In this document: positions 12,055 to 25,072 of the stretch, in pieces | Position numbering within the stretch: position 1 is the stretch's first letter | How the letters are laid out: every line of letters starts with the position of its first letter | The notes under the pieces: generated by a model | The model's database searches: none | The model's input: the letters and a program-made list of their open reading frames with translations, nothing else | What the model was told of the DNA's origin: nothing | Assembly: GCA_037102815.1 (NCBI GenBank) | Contig: BTPP01000009.1 | Span: forward strand, 1,628,515-1,692,514 | DNA: 64,000 nucleotides | Reading direction: 5' to 3' | DNA from: Neurospora intermedia | Lineage: Eukaryota > Ascomycota > Sordariomycetes > Sordariales > Sordariaceae | Position numbers and translations under genes: made by a program

Positions 12055-15000
12055 CACTTCGCTAATATCTTTTTCTTCCAAAGTTCAATAAAACATCGCA
12101 ATATTCGCTATCGCTACACCGCTATATATTCGAAATCCTCTATAGTATTTATAATTTATAGAATATTATATAGGATATAATAGTTGAAATTATACGCCTT
12201 ACCGATACCGATAGCCCCCTACCTACCCCCCTCCTATAGTAATTATAATATTTTATAGTAGCGTTTTAAATAATTATATAAGTGCGCTTAATTAATAATA
12301 ATCTCCCTACAACGTTATTTAAAATGTTTTATATTTCTAATTTTATTCGTAAAGGTTATTTAAAATTAAACTATTATAATATTAATAATATTAATACTAA
12401 TATTAATCTAATAGCCCCTACTAATTCTTTTATAAATATTTCTACGCCGAATATTCCTATTTAAGTCCCCCCCTCCCTTAATTATAGCTATAATCCCTAA
12501 TATTAATTAGTTAATAGGAGGTTAATATTATTAGATAGAAAGTTAGACGAATTATTAGAGTTCGTATAGGAGGACTATAAATAAATAGTATAAAGTAATA
12601 TTTATAAATATTATTAATAAACGTAGTAGTACGCGGGAATATTCTTCCTAAAGTTGTAGGTTCTAATCCTATATTAATAATAGTAGATACTACCGGGGAT
12701 TTTTTTATTTAGGATAATAATAAATAATATAGGTTATATTCTTTCTAGCGCCTTATTAATTTTCTATAATAAATTTAAACTATTTTCCCCTCCTATTTTT
12801 TTATTCCGTCTAGTATCTCTACTCCATATTTTATATTTATATTTTACATTTACGTTTTACGTTTTATATTTATATTTTACATTTACATTTTATATTTTTA
12901 TTTTATATCTCTACTTTATATTTCTACCTTATATCTTTACTTTATATTTTTACTTTTATATTATTATTTTATATTTCTATTTCGCATCTTATATTTATAT
13001 TTTATATCTACGTTTTATATTTATATTTTGCGTCTCTACTTTATATCTTTACTTTTATATTTCTACTTTATATTTCTACTTTACGCTTTATATTTTTGTT
13101 CTACATCTACGTCTTACGTTTACATCTTACGTTTTATATTTATATTTTACATTTACATTTTACGTTTCGCGTTTGCGTTTTACGTTTCTATTTTACGTCT
13201 CTTAATAATTATTATTCTCTTACCTCTATTTAATTAATTCTTATTAATTTAATAGTTGGTCCGCCGCTAATACGTTGCTATTATATTTCCTTAGCTTTGT
13301 ATTTTTTAAAGAGGTCCGGGTAATTTATATCTTCTTATAAAATTTATAAATTTTTATTATCCGGATACCCCTTCTATTTAATTTAGAATTACCGTTAGTA
13401 GTTAAATTTATAATATTTTATAATTACTTTAACTTTATACTAAATATTATCCTCCTCGATATTTATAATTTCCCTTTATAGTATTATTATAGTAGGATTT
13501 TTATAGTATAATTCTAATAGGGTAATAAGGAATATTAGGTAAATATAGTAATATATAGGGAATATAAGTCGGTAGGTTATTTTCTTTTCCCTAACGACCT
13601 TAATAATTTAGAAGGGTCCTAAAAATTTATTTACTAATTTAATATTTAAATAGCGTTATTTAATATACTTTATATTAAATAGAATCTAACTTCTAATATC
13701 GAATTCCTTTAATTTCCGAGTTTTATTATATTATTTTATATATTTTTAATTAATAACCTCTAAAGCTATTATAATTTCTAATTATTTATAAAGTAATTTA
13801 TCGATCCGTTTGGTAGTTATTATAGGAAGGACCGTTCTCTGCCCTCACTTTAAGTCCGCCAGTCCCTAAAAATAATATTTAAAGAGTAGTTCTAATAAGG
13901 ACTTTTTAATAATAGTATAGAAATAGTTATTATATATTTATTATGCTAGTGTAATTTTTTCGGCCTAATTAGTCTATTCTATATTATAGAAGATTTAAAG
14001 GTATAATTCTAAATTTTAGTTCTACCTCTCCGTTTATCCGTCTATTTAGGGGTATTAGGCCGTATTAAAACGTTTATAAATATCTAAAAGTTCGTAATAA
14101 GTCTTTTAAAATTAGTTTGTAAAAAGGCTACCTTTATTTAATATAATAGAATTCGGGAAGCTAAACTATTAGAAGACGTTTTGTTAAAAAAGGAATATAA
14201 ATTACCGAACGTCGATTGTCTTTTATATAGGGATATATAAAGCGTATTTAGTAAAATAGTTAATAATAATAAGGATTACGTTGTAAATTTAATTAAATAT
14301 AGGGTCGAATAATTTTAATACTCCTATAATAAAATCGTACGAAATATTTTACTAAGGGATAGTAAGGATAGGTAGCAACTTTAATAGTTTATATAATCGG
14401 TAGTTATAAGGTTTAGCCTTCTAATATACTAGATATTCGCGGACGTATAATTTAATATTAATTATAATAGTAGGTTAATAATAGAATTAATTAATATACT
14501 TTAACGTTTTCCTTTAACCTAGGTATTTGGCCGTCGCTATATTATAGTAAGCGTAGAATAATTCGGCCCGTATACGTTCTAGAATATAGACCTAATATTA
14601 ATATTATAGAGTTCTATCTTCCCCTATTTTTTAATTTTTTATTTATTTCTTTCCTTCACTATTCTTCTATACTTCTTTAATAATAAATAAGTCTTCCTTC
14701 TATACTTTTAATAATTATTATCTTAATAATAGTAATTATTCTTTATTCTTCTATATTTTTACTATTACTATATACCCGTTTATATTCCCTACTATAATAT
14801 TTTCGTTTTCCTTCTTTAATTTAATAGCGGCCTCGTTTACGAATTTTACCCTCTTTTTTACTATTCCGTCCTCTCTATTATTATTTTCAACCTCCTTTTA
14901 CTTTTTCCCTTCCTTATTTACTTTATCCTCCTTCCTTAAACCCTACTTTTCTTTCTATAATTCAATTTCTTCGCCCTTCGACGCCCAACCTTCTTTTATT

Positions 15001-18000
15001 TTATTTATATTCTATTACTATTCCCTCTCCTCCGCCGCCGTCCTTTAAACTTCCTTCCTAATTAAAACTATTTATTTTATTAGTATTTTTAATACCCAAC
15101 TTTCCTTTATTATCCGGCCCTTCTCCTTACTCCTTTTAATAATTTTTATTAATAGGTAGTTACCTCTTATTTCTAATTCTTCTCTTTACAATTATAATTT
15201 CCTTAATAACCTATCCGCTAGATTCAATTTTCCTAGTCGGTACTTAATCCCGAAGTTATATACCGCTAATTCTAATACTTACTAATTCTATTTCGTGCTA
15301 ACCCGCTCCTTATTTTAAAAATACTATAAGTTTAAATAATTTGTAATTATTAAGAATAGTTTATTTATATATAATAAATATTATTTCTACGCCTTTAATA
15401 CTCTTATAATTATTAATAGTTTTCTATTTCTAACCTTATATTTTATTTCTTCTAATAACTTTTTCTTCGAAAAGAAAGTTATTAGGTATTATTTATTACT
15501 ATATAATTATATAAGAACTGCCCTAATTGCGAAGTCTAATACGTTTATTTCTATTCGGATTTGTAATGCCGGGTCGAAGTAGCGTAATATAAGAGTTTCC
15601 TAAAATAATTTTTTAAATTTTACGAACGCTTCCCTTACTTCTTTTATAAATTCGAATAGCCTCTATTTATTACCCTTTAACAATTCTATTAGGAGTGTAA
15701 TTACTTTAGAATATAACGTTATAAAGTATTAATAAAATCCTATAAATTTTAAGAAGACCTAAATATTATAAACGTTCGCCGGGGCTTTTTATTCTATAAT
15801 TGTTATAACCCTCTTTAAATTTATTAATATACCCTCCGGGGAAATAATATATTCTAAAAATAATACCCTCTTTATATAAAATTTATATTTACTTAAATTT
15901 ATATAAAAGTTCCGATCTTATAATTACTAAAGGACTTCCTTAATATAATTAATATAATCTTCTTTATTCTTACTATAAATTAAAATATTATTAAAGTAAA
16001 TAATATATATTATATTTATTAACCCCGCTAATATATTATTAATATATATTTAAAATATTATTGGCGTATTCGCTAACCCTATTAGTATAATTAAAAATTT
16101 GTAGTATTTGTACTTCGTACGAAAGGCTATTTTCTCTTCGTTTCCCTCTCGAATCCGAATTTTATAGTATACGTCCTTCAAATTTAATTTAATAAAGACC
16201 TTAACTAATAATAACCGATTTAAAATCTTTTAAATAAAGGGTAATACCGTCCGATTCTTTTTTATAACTTTATTTAACGCCCTAAAATTAATATAGAATT
16301 TTAATTTTCTACCTTTCTTTAAAATAAAAATAATAGGAGCGCCTATTAAATTAATAGAGGAATAAATCTATCCTTTTTAAAGTACTTTTGCTAATTATTT
16401 ATATAATATTTCTAATTCTTTAATATTTAATATATAAATCGGTCCCTAAAGCGCCGATTCCCCTTCAATTAAATTAATATAATATTCTAACCGGTCGTAT
16501 TAGGGTAAAGGTATAGCCGAAGTTTTAAATACTAACTGGAATTCTTTATACTCTGACGGAATAATCGGTTTAAAAACGGTAGGCTCGTCTTCGGTTTCCT
16601 CTAGTAATTCTAAGGATTATAATAGTATTAATTCTATAGGGGGTATTAGAATAAAGTAAATGCTATTAAGCGCTACTTAAAAGACTTTTATTAAGGAAAT
16701 AGGAATTAAAAGCGTTTCGGCCGACTTTAGTATAATAAATAGGATTATAAATTCGGACGTTAAGGAAGAGGGGATTTCGAACGGGATATTTATATACGTA
16801 GGAAGGCGGAAACCCTCTTCTACCCTTATTATTTCCCGGAGGTTTAATAGTAGAATTAAATCCTACTATAATTCTATTAGGATAATTATAGTATTGTATA
16901 CTTCCTTCGCCGGTATTATACTTAATATAAGATTGCCGGCCTTAATATAAAATTAAAACGACTATTGTTACTAATTAATATTAGGGTTCTATTTATAAAG
17001 TTAAGGGTAATTAAAGATAATTTCTATAGCTAGGGATTTAATTATAGTAAAAGTAATTCGCTTTATCCGTTTAATACTATAAGAATTATATATTTTAATA
17101 AAATAGGTAGTTATATTATATATAGGAATAGGTTGAAGAAAGAAATTAATAAAATAATAAAGTACTAGATTAATTTTTATATTTAATGGAAGTAAATATT
17201 TACTAATTAGGTTTAATTCTATACCCGAATTTATTAACCTTTACGTATTCTACTAATTTCTATAAATCCTTACTAATAACCTTATTTCTAAATATAATTA
17301 TAATTTATTTATATTATTTTAAACGGTTATAGCTACTATTCTAATTATAATCGGTTTAACGTTTATTCCGTATAAAAGGGTATTTGTAGAGATAGTACAA
17401 TTCTATATTAAATAGCCGACCTAACTATAATTATAATAAACTCGGTTTTAGTACACTACTATAAAATAACCTATTATACTATATTTATAGTAAGTATTTA
17501 ATAGCTTTGGCTAAGTATAACGGTTATATATATAACCTTTTTAGTAATAAAGGGAATAAATAAGATTAGAATTTATTTAAAAAGTAATAGGAGGGCGATA
17601 GGGAAAATCGGAGGGGTTAGTACTATAGGATAATAGAGGAGGGATATTCGTAGAGGAAGTAGGAGGGTATAAAAATAAAAAAGACGGTAGAGTATACCTT
17701 AAAAATATTTAATTTTAATAATATAATATAAATAATTCAATATTCTTTAAACTTTCTAACTATTCTACGTATACTACTACTTTATTTATTATATTAATAC
17801 CGGCCGTTAAAAGGATATTTTATTTAAAAAGGGGGTACAATTAGTTAGCCTACGTAACGACCCGAATATATTCTGGTTAATTGTATAATAAATTAAATTC
17901 TTTAGTATAATAGTAGTTATAAAAGTTATAAATAATTTTTAAAGTGTTTTATTATATATATTTAAACTTATTAAGAGCGGATCGTTTAATAGCTTAAATA

Positions 18001-18825
18001 TTACTATTATATTTAATTTCTAAGAAGGTACGGAGGTTGCTCTATATAGGCGTATTATAAATAGTATTATATTTAGGCTTACTATAAAGAACTAATATAT
18101 ATTTAATTTATATATTCTTAAGATTACCTTTAATATAATTAATAACGAACGAGAGGGAAGTATAAAGGTATTTCTAAAAGTATATATCGATGTTATAGAG
18201 GTAATTCCGTAATTATAAGAAACTTTCGTTAGTAAATTTAATAATATTATATTTAAAACGGTATTCGGTATAAATTAGTATAATTATAATTAGTAAAAGG
18301 GTAATTATAATAACGGCTATTAATAAGGGGGTAGTAAAGGGAAGTATAGTAAAAATATAAATTTAATTATAAAAGAAGTAATTCTAATAATAGAATCCGG
18401 CGGGGATAAGGGGGTAGTTTCCTACTAAATTTTATTTAGTAAGGCCTACGAAAGCGAATTAATCCTATTAGGATATATACGAAGGGAGATAATTAAAGAG
18501 AAATTTAATTACGGTAAATTAAGATTCGAATAGTTATTATTTACGTACGAATTCGTCGGCTTCCGAAATTTAAGGATATAAATAGGGAGCCCGGGGCGGT
18601 ATAGGGGGGTAATCTTCGTTACTATCTTCTTCGACGGACTCTATAGTAGGTTAGTACTACTATAAAGAAAGTAAAAGAAATTAAATTGTTTTAATTATAG
18701 TAATTATAGGGGTAATAGTATAAGAGGGACGAAGAGTAATTTTAGTAATATAAAAAATAAACCGGCCGCTATATATATATATTTTAATAATATTAGTTCA
18801 ATTCCCGGAGGAAGAATTATTAATT
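10347..18825 (-). pseudogene. Inner Gypsy: gag-pol remnant
   Basis: Minus-strand RT at about 16330-16015: YYKIRIREGN, KIAFRTKYKYYKFL and GLANTPIIF, a textbook Gypsy RT palm (family form Y.RIREGDEWKTAFRT.YG.YE). The integrase C-terminal GPY/F module is at about 13640-13440: KFLGPF, then VREKKITYRL and a form of HPVFHISLLEPY. Intervening RNase H and integrase and upstream gag are presumed from order only. Stops are dense throughout. The stretch 12780-13250 is a degenerate TTTATATT/TTTACGTTT low-complexity run. Confidence 0.8.
12001..12054 (+). repeat. 54-base poly-T with an unmutated flank
   Basis: A pure T run. The ~80 bases to its left (about 11910-12000: CCAGCCCTAAACTTGTGTGAAG...) keep CA and TG dinucleotides that are almost absent elsewhere in this block. 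It could be the poly-A tail of a small minus-strand retroposed insertion. Confidence 0.75.
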
Positions 18826-19165
18826 TATTAGGAATATAGGCGAAAGGTAGGCTAAAGTAACTATAGTTGTAGTTATACGTAGGGGACGGTAAGTTAGGGG
18901 TTAATTTAAAAATATATTAATAGCTACCGACTATAATAAATTACGCTTCGTTAAACCTCTTTTATACTTGTACAAACTCTATTTATCTGCTAATAAGCGT
19001 TATAGAATCCCGTATTAATTTAACGCCCCGACGCGGTATTGGATTATCCTTCCCGCGAGCCCAACCCGATATAGGCGTTGCCGTTGTTGGTCTACCGCTT
19101 TAGCCGACGGAGCGGAGCAGCGACCGTTGGAGTGCTTCGGTGTATAAGCTCTTCGCCTCCTAATA
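18826..19165 (-). repeat. 5' LTR of the inner Gypsy element
   Basis: 340 bases, same length as the left copy. Differences are C/T and G/A. Followed by the TSD taatt at 19166-19170. Confidence 0.9.
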
Positions 19166-19982
19166 TAATTTAACCTTCGGTCGTTTATAATAGACCGTAG
19201 GAAGTTGTAATAACGTATAAAATATTATAAGAAGCGTTTAGCGTATAACTCAGCTTTTATTAAAGGTATTAATTCTAATATTATATTTTTACTCAATTAA
19301 TCTTTAATTACTTAGAGATAAGTATTACTGTTAGCTTTAAGGAAGTCCGTAATAAAATCTATTTATATTTCTCTATTAAATTAATTTAATATAAATAATA
19401 ATTATATTAAACTTCGTTTCTACTCTCTTTATACTTTTATAGAATTATAAATATAGTAATTACGAAGGAACTATTGTATATAAGCACTTAATAGTGACTA
19501 ATAGAAGTGCTAATTAAGTACGGCTATTATACCTTTATAATTAGAATAACTAAGGATATACGAATTGTAAATTACCTATATTAGAATAGTACGAAGTATA
19601 TTAAATTATTGGAATTAGTCTATAAAATTTATAGTATTAAATTTAATATATACCGGAGCCCCTAGGATTTAGAGACGGCCCTAGTAAAGGAAGCGGCCTC
19701 TAAAGTTAATACTATAGTCTATAATCTAGATCTTTAGCTTTAATACTAAATTAAAGTATTTATTATTATTTTAAATTATAATCTTAATTTATTAATAGAA
19801 ATAATTTTTTAACGCTATTTAATTCTAAAATTATTACAAATCCGGATTTTTGAATATTTATACGCCCTTCCGCCCGGAGAGGACTATTTAAGATACTGAA
19901 ATCTAAAGTAGCGAATACTTTTCTAATATAGAGTTTAGGATTATTTGTAAATTGTAAGCTTCCCGGTCCTCTTCTATTAGTA

Positions 19983-20720
19983 TACCATAGCGGAAAAATA
20001 TAGCTGGCATCTAGAGTAGATAGGGGGTTCTATATTAGATTTATTATTTGGGCTAGCCGAGTCGTCTGGTCTAGACGGTTGAGGAAAGGATTTAATTGGT
20101 TGAAAGTTTTCTCTTCTAAAGGAAGCGCTGAAGATTGAACTTATAGCGATGAACTATAGTGGTCTTAGAAAAAGTTTTTTCTCTAAGTCTTAAAAAAGGA
20201 AAAAAAAAAAAGAAAAAAAAAAAAAAAAAAAAACTCAAACTCACATTCGGCAAAATTTTTTCCCGGTCTTTTTTAGCCTTCTAAGGTCCTAGGAAGGCCC
20301 AAGGCTAAAGTGGAGCTTAAAGTCTACTATATAGATAAAAAATCTAAGTTTATTTTTAATTATTGGCCTAGTGGCTCAATGGTTCTTATCTTGGTTCTTT
20401 TTTTCTTAAGGTTGTCCGTTCGATTCCATTTGAGGTTGTTTTTCTTAGTCGTGAAAAGTTTCGCGCCAACTTCGAAGTCGAAGTCTTAAGTAGAGGTAGC
20501 CTTCTACAACGGAGCCTTCTATAGCGGCCTTCTTAGGCGTTATAGAAGGCTCTTTAGCTTTTGCTTTTTTTAAGAGAATTTCGACCAATTAGAATACTTC
20601 CTCAACCGTCTGGACCAGACGATATCGTCTGGTCCAGATTGCCAGACTTCTTTAGGTACTGTAGCTGGCGTAGAGACCCCCATCTGTGCTAGATTACCTC
20701 CCTATATTTCCGTTGCGGTA
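19983..20720. mobile_element. ~740-base foldback (long inverted-repeat) element
   Basis: Two arms of about 120-150 bases are inverted repeats. The outer part TACCATAGCGG (19983) pairs with CCGTTGCGGTA (ending 20720). The inner part GTCTGGTCTAGACGGTTGAGG (about 20065-20090) pairs with CCTCAACCGTCTGGACCAGAC (about 20605-20625). It interrupts the outer Gypsy between RNase H and integrase and is less RIP-mutated than its surroundings. The interior holds an A-rich run (20190-20232) and a tRNA-like box pair. No transposase is present, so this is a non-autonomous element. End positions and target duplication are uncertain. Confidence 0.65.
20372..20446 (+). other. tRNA-like A-box/B-box pair inside the foldback element
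   Basis: TGGCCTAGTGGCTCAATGG resembles a Pol III A box, and GTTCGATTCC about 50 bases downstream matches the B-box core. No complete cloverleaf folds by eye. It may be a tRNA-derived SINE or a decayed tRNA gene. A similar pair lies at 63633-63705. Confidence 0.35.
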
Positions 20721-23700
20721 TCCTATTCCCTATAAAAGAGCGTATTAGGGATTACACCCTCTTTCCCTAGTTAGTATTTAATATTAAAATTAAAATAGGA
20801 TAAATATTTAGCTTACTACGTTTAATATTTTAAGAGCTATTATATTTTTATAAAATATTTAAAATTATAGTAGTCCGTTAAGATAATAAAGGACTTGCAG
20901 CTCCGTAGTTCCGCTAACTATTATTTTAAGTAATTAATAATTGCTAATATCTCTTTATTATAAATTAGGTAGTTCCGTTTAATAGTATTGAATTTCTATA
21001 AATAATATTTTACAATTGCGCGCTTCTTAATACTATTAACCTCTTAAGAAATAATACCCCCGAACGTAAAATTATTATAATCCGTTTTGAGGAATATCTT
21101 CTTATCCGGATTAAATTCGGTAAGAATCGGAGCCCGGGTAAATAGTATTTTTAATAATTAAAAAGCGGTTTTATATTCTTTTATTTATTTAAATGTTACT
21201 CTTTTATTAGTTAGTACTATAAGGGGGATTATAATTTTAGAGAATTAGAGTATAAATATTCTATAGTAATTAATGAATTTAAAGAAGCTATATATACCCT
21301 TTTAGGAGGTAGGAGGCAATTATTTAAAAATTATTTTAACCTTCTTAAGGTCGGTTTAAATTTTAATACTAGTATAAATAATAAACCCGAAATATTTAAC
21401 CTTTTTAATAGCGAATTTATATTTATTTAAGTTAAAGTATAGTCCGGTATTTAGGAATTTCTATAATATAAAACAGATTTTAGTTTTATAATCCGTTTTA
21501 GAGCTCGAAGTATAAATAAGGATATTGTTTATATATATTATATAGAATTTATTTAAATACTCTTGTAAAATAAAGTTAATATATTATTAAAAGGTTGCTA
21601 GGGCGTCTATTAGTCCGAAGGGGACGATTAACTATTCGAATAAATTATAACGAATCCTAAATACTATCTTCTACTCCTCTCCTATAATTATACGAATTTT
21701 ATAGAAGGCTTATATAACGTTAACCTTAATATACTACTTCGTTCCTTTTAAAATATAGAACGTCTCCTTAATAAGTAGTAACGGATACTAGTCCGTTTAA
21801 ATAATAGTATTTAAAGTTCGGTAATTGCAATAGAAGCGGAGGCCGCCGCCCGGCTTCTAAATGAATAATATAGGGGTACCCGCTTTAAAACTGCTTATTC
21901 TAATAAACCCTTTATTTAGTAAATCCTTTAATATCTTCTTTAGGATAAAAAATTCTTTGCGGATTATACTATATGATAGGTTAAAAGGTAAGGGAAACTC
22001 CTTACTATTAGGTCCTTTCTTAATTTTAATATAATAATTAATATTAAAGCGATAAGGATTCCGTTTATTAATATTCTCTTTTATTTATAATAGAAGGAGG
22101 TCGTAATATACCGGGGGAATTATCCTCTCGAACTATTCTTTAGTATAAATTTTTTTTAATTATAGCGCCTTCTCTATATCTTTTAAACTAATTGTATATA
22201 TAACTTCTTCGGCCGTTTTACTACCGAATTCTTTTCGTAAATAGCGAATATAATTTACAAAGGTAGTAGTAAATATATAGGTAGCGGACTCAATATCCTT
22301 AATAAAATCCGTATTTAATACCTATTTTCCTCTAATATATAGGACCTAATAGTTTGTAATACCTAAGTATATCCTCTTCTTATAAAGGATAGAATATACT
22401 TTTATTACTTTTAATTATAGTTTATTTAGAATAATAAGAAATTCTAAGAGGGGGATAATATACGTATATATTAAGTATATATACCTATTAACCTTAGTAA
22501 GGAAGTAAATAAGTCCTTAAATAATAATTCCCTCTATAATAATAGAAGTTCTTTTTATACAGCGGAGTTTAATAGAAATAATAGGAATATTAAAATCTTC
22601 AATAACCTTCTTACTAATTATAGTATAGTACTAACAACCTTTATTAATAAGGGCGTAGAATAAATTACGGTCGTTAATAATAAATAGGATTAATATAAAT
22701 TCTATTTCTATTTATAATTTGAATTTAAATTCTTCTACCTTATTTAATACTTCCAAGGACTCTAGGGCCTAACTTCGCTCCGGAACTACTCTTTTCCCTA
22801 TTTAAGGGTAGAATTTAATTCTTTATCCTCTTTTAATAATAGAGGAATTTTTATAGTAATAGTTTAAATACGGATATTATTATTCGGGGGAACTATTAGT
22901 AAATAGGGATAATTATTTATATAATAATTAAAAACTCTATAATAGAAGTATAAATTATTATTTTTACACTTTTAGCGCTCTTTATTAGAAATTTACTTAA
23001 TATACTTAAGGGAAATAGACAAATTTAAACCGCCTCGCCCTCGATTATTACAACCCCTAATAGATATACTAATACGAATAATTCCTATAATAGTATTACC
23101 GTCAATATTTGTAGTATAGTTTTTAAATAGGTTCGAAGGCGGAATAAAAAATTATTAGCGTTAGTTATTAAGCTTTAGAATATTAGCGTAGGACGTAGGG
23201 AAATAGAAACTACTATTTTAAGTAGAACGACCCTACTAATTATAAAAGTATTTATAATAGTCTTCCTTAAATTTAAATATACGTTTGTAACCGGTAATAT
23301 AGTACTATATCTAGGCTATATATATATAATAGTCGTTTAAGAAGTTTATTAAGAAGAGTTTATTATAAAACTTTTTATTAATTGTACAACGGAGGTATAT
23401 TAGCTTAATTAAACTCTCCTAATTATAACCGCCGGCTTTTAAAAATTTATCGTCAAAGGTAGTAAGGAAAGTCGTAAATAGTTCTCCGTTTTTCTAATAA
23501 AAATAAGAAAATTTATTAAGGGTAATATCCCTACTTTAGTATAAGCCGAAAATTATTTGGATTTAGTTGAATAAGGCTATAGGGTTTTCTTTACTATAAA
23601 CGGTCTTATTAATCTAGAACCCTTCTAATTATAGTTACTTATCGTTAGAGAGTATATTAAAGATTTTATATTACGTAGCGTTATAATTAATACGAAGCCT

Positions 23701-24237
23701 AGCTTTAATATCAATATTATACGCTTTAATAAATTTATTATAATAAAAGAGGAATATATAAGGCTATCTATCCTACTTAGGGAATTTAAAAAGCTTTCTT
23801 CTATATAGGGTAATACTATAACTATTATCCTAATTAGTAGAAGTACTTAAAGCGGAGATGTTAGAGCCCGCTATTTAATTTATTGAAGCGTCTATAAGTA
23901 GGAAGTCTAAACGTAAAGTAAAAATAAGGTTAGAATTAGAATTAAAGAGAAGGGATTTAATACAATTATAGAAAGAAGTACTACTATTCAATATTTTAAT
24001 AAAGCTCTTTATAAGGCTATCGCTAAAAGTATCGCTATTAATATTTTATTAATCCCTACTTTAGGAGTTATAGAACTCCTCTATATCGTTAAGGTCTATA
24101 TTATTAAATCTAATTATAATAATTAATAAATATTACAATACCGTACTATAAATTATTAGCCGTCTTTAATTTCCGCTCTACTATTCCGTTATTGAATTCT
24201 ATTATATCCGCTAGTGAAAACGAGAGGTAAAACCTAA

Positions 24238-24495
24238 TATAAAGGGTATAATATAGTTAGTATAAATACTAGCCTTAATTAATCGATAAAGTTCTACGAA
24301 GAAGAAAAGAGGGTAAAAGAGTACCCTCTAGGCGGGTATAGCTAACTATCCTTTTCAAGGGACGTGTGCGCGTACGGGCTACTGGAGTACCGCAACGGTA
24401 AGCGACCTAATTAGTCGTATCAGCTGCCGGCCGGTTGAGACTCGGACTGGCGAGACTGCTAGTCACTCCAGCCACGGGCAGCAAGCCCCATAATA
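24238..24495 (-). repeat. 5' LTR of the outer Gypsy element
   Basis: 258 bases. Its first half is RIP-mutated, while the last ~75 bases (from about 24420) are nearly unmutated and GC-rich. RIP therefore fades at the outer edge of the stack. Followed by TGCGG at 24496-24500. Confidence 0.88.
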
Positions 24496-24500
24496 TGCGG

Positions 24501-24700
24501 GAACGAGAGACCCCATTTCTCTTTAACCCATAATAGGGCAGCTTTCTGACTAGGACGGGGAGTCTTGTAGTAGTACTATTCTTGGAGGAGGAGTCTCTGT
24601 ACCTACGAGAGGGACTGTCGGTTTGTCTGATCGCGGGGCTTAGGAGGCGCTTTCTTTCTGCCACGCACTATTGTATCTCGAGGAGGTAATTATTACCCAA
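24501..24700 (-). pseudogene. Pogo-type transposase, N-terminal helix-turn-helix exon fragment
   Basis: Minus-strand remnant reading SQKAALLWVKEKWGLSFP next to the Gypsy insertion at 24500. This is the first DNA-binding helix-turn-helix of CENP-B/pogo proteins. If the Gypsy element and one TGCGG copy are removed, it continues in frame into QYTISRYLNKKNNPYV at 7120, which is exactly the expected end of that domain. The start codon looks like ATA (24670s), perhaps a RIP-mutated ATG. This part has fewer RIP changes than the rest. Confidence 0.75.
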
Positions 24701-25072
24701 ATCTGTTAGTAATAGTACTTCTTGAAGCAACGATGGGCGGGGGGATGGTACTCAATACCCTAGTAACGTTGCAATCTACCTAATATAGTCTGGTGTGGTG
24801 TTGTGGCGTGGCTAGTCTGGGGAGATTTGGGAATTTTTGGTGGTCTCGGCATGCCTGTTAGGGACTAAAAATGTTGGCTGTTAGGGGAGCTGTCATCGAT
24901 TTTGACAGTCCTGTCAGAGCTGGCAACGGCTGTCAGACGGGCTTATAAATGCATACACACCAACTTGACGGCCCGGCACACATATAAATATGCTTTTTAG
25001 CATTTACCCATACTAAATAATTGCGGCGGCCGATTTTTAAGCATTTAGAGGGTTTTATGCACTTTCAGGTAC

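Larger units (their letters stand above)
10007..19165 (-). mobile_element. Second Ty3/Gypsy retrotransposon nested in the first
   Basis: LTRs of identical length (340 bases) at 10007-10346 and 18826-19165 begin TGTTA (TATTA on the right) and end CTCCTAATA, originally probably TGTTA...TAACA. They differ by transitions. The 5-base target duplication TAATT is at 10002-10006 and 19166-19170. The coding strand is minus, with RT at ~16330-16015 and the integrase GPY/F module at ~13640-13440. A purine run (AAGGGGGGGGG on the minus strand, right of 10346) fits the polypurine tract. The element is about 9.2 kb and split the integrase of its host element. Confidence 0.9.
19171..24237 (-). pseudogene. 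Outer Gypsy: gag-pol remnant (RT, RNase H, integrase core)
   Basis: Minus-strand remnants in the usual Gypsy order. The RT motif RFYCNYRTLNTII-TD-YPL is at ~21860-21765 (family form RFCVDYR.LN). The RT catalytic box YINNILIYTSS, originally YVDDILIYTSS, is at ~21560-21500. RNase H NYLIYNKEILAIINYLK is at ~20975-20925. The integrase core IDFITDFLKANSNTYL is at ~19385-19320. Gag would lie at 22.2-24.2 kb but is too mutated to identify. The foldback element at 19983-20720 sits between RNase H and integrase. No functional frame remains. Confidence 0.82.
7126..24495 (-). mobile_element. Ty3/Gypsy chromovirus retrotransposon, RIP-dead, with two nested insertions
   Basis: Long terminal repeats of identical length (258 bases) lie at 7126-7383 and 24238-24495. 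They begin TGTAAGGGG (TATAAAGGG in the right copy) and end CCCCATAATA, and align with transitions only. The 5-base target duplication TGCGG stands at 7121-7125 and 24496-24500. The coding strand is minus: reverse transcriptase ~21500-21860, RNase H ~20925-20975, integrase ~19300-19385, then, beyond the inner insertion, integrase C-terminus ~9435-9565 and chromodomain ~9150-9290. A purine-rich tract (AAAGGGGAGGAAGGGA on the minus strand, just right of 7383) fits the polypurine primer. Without its insertions the element is about 7.5 kb. Confidence 0.9.

Noticed and set aside
7098-24493. Earlier placement of the outer LTR start at 7098/24215
   Set aside because: No target duplication there; shifting to 7126/24238 gives equal 258-base LTRs, TG ends and a perfect TGCGG duplication.
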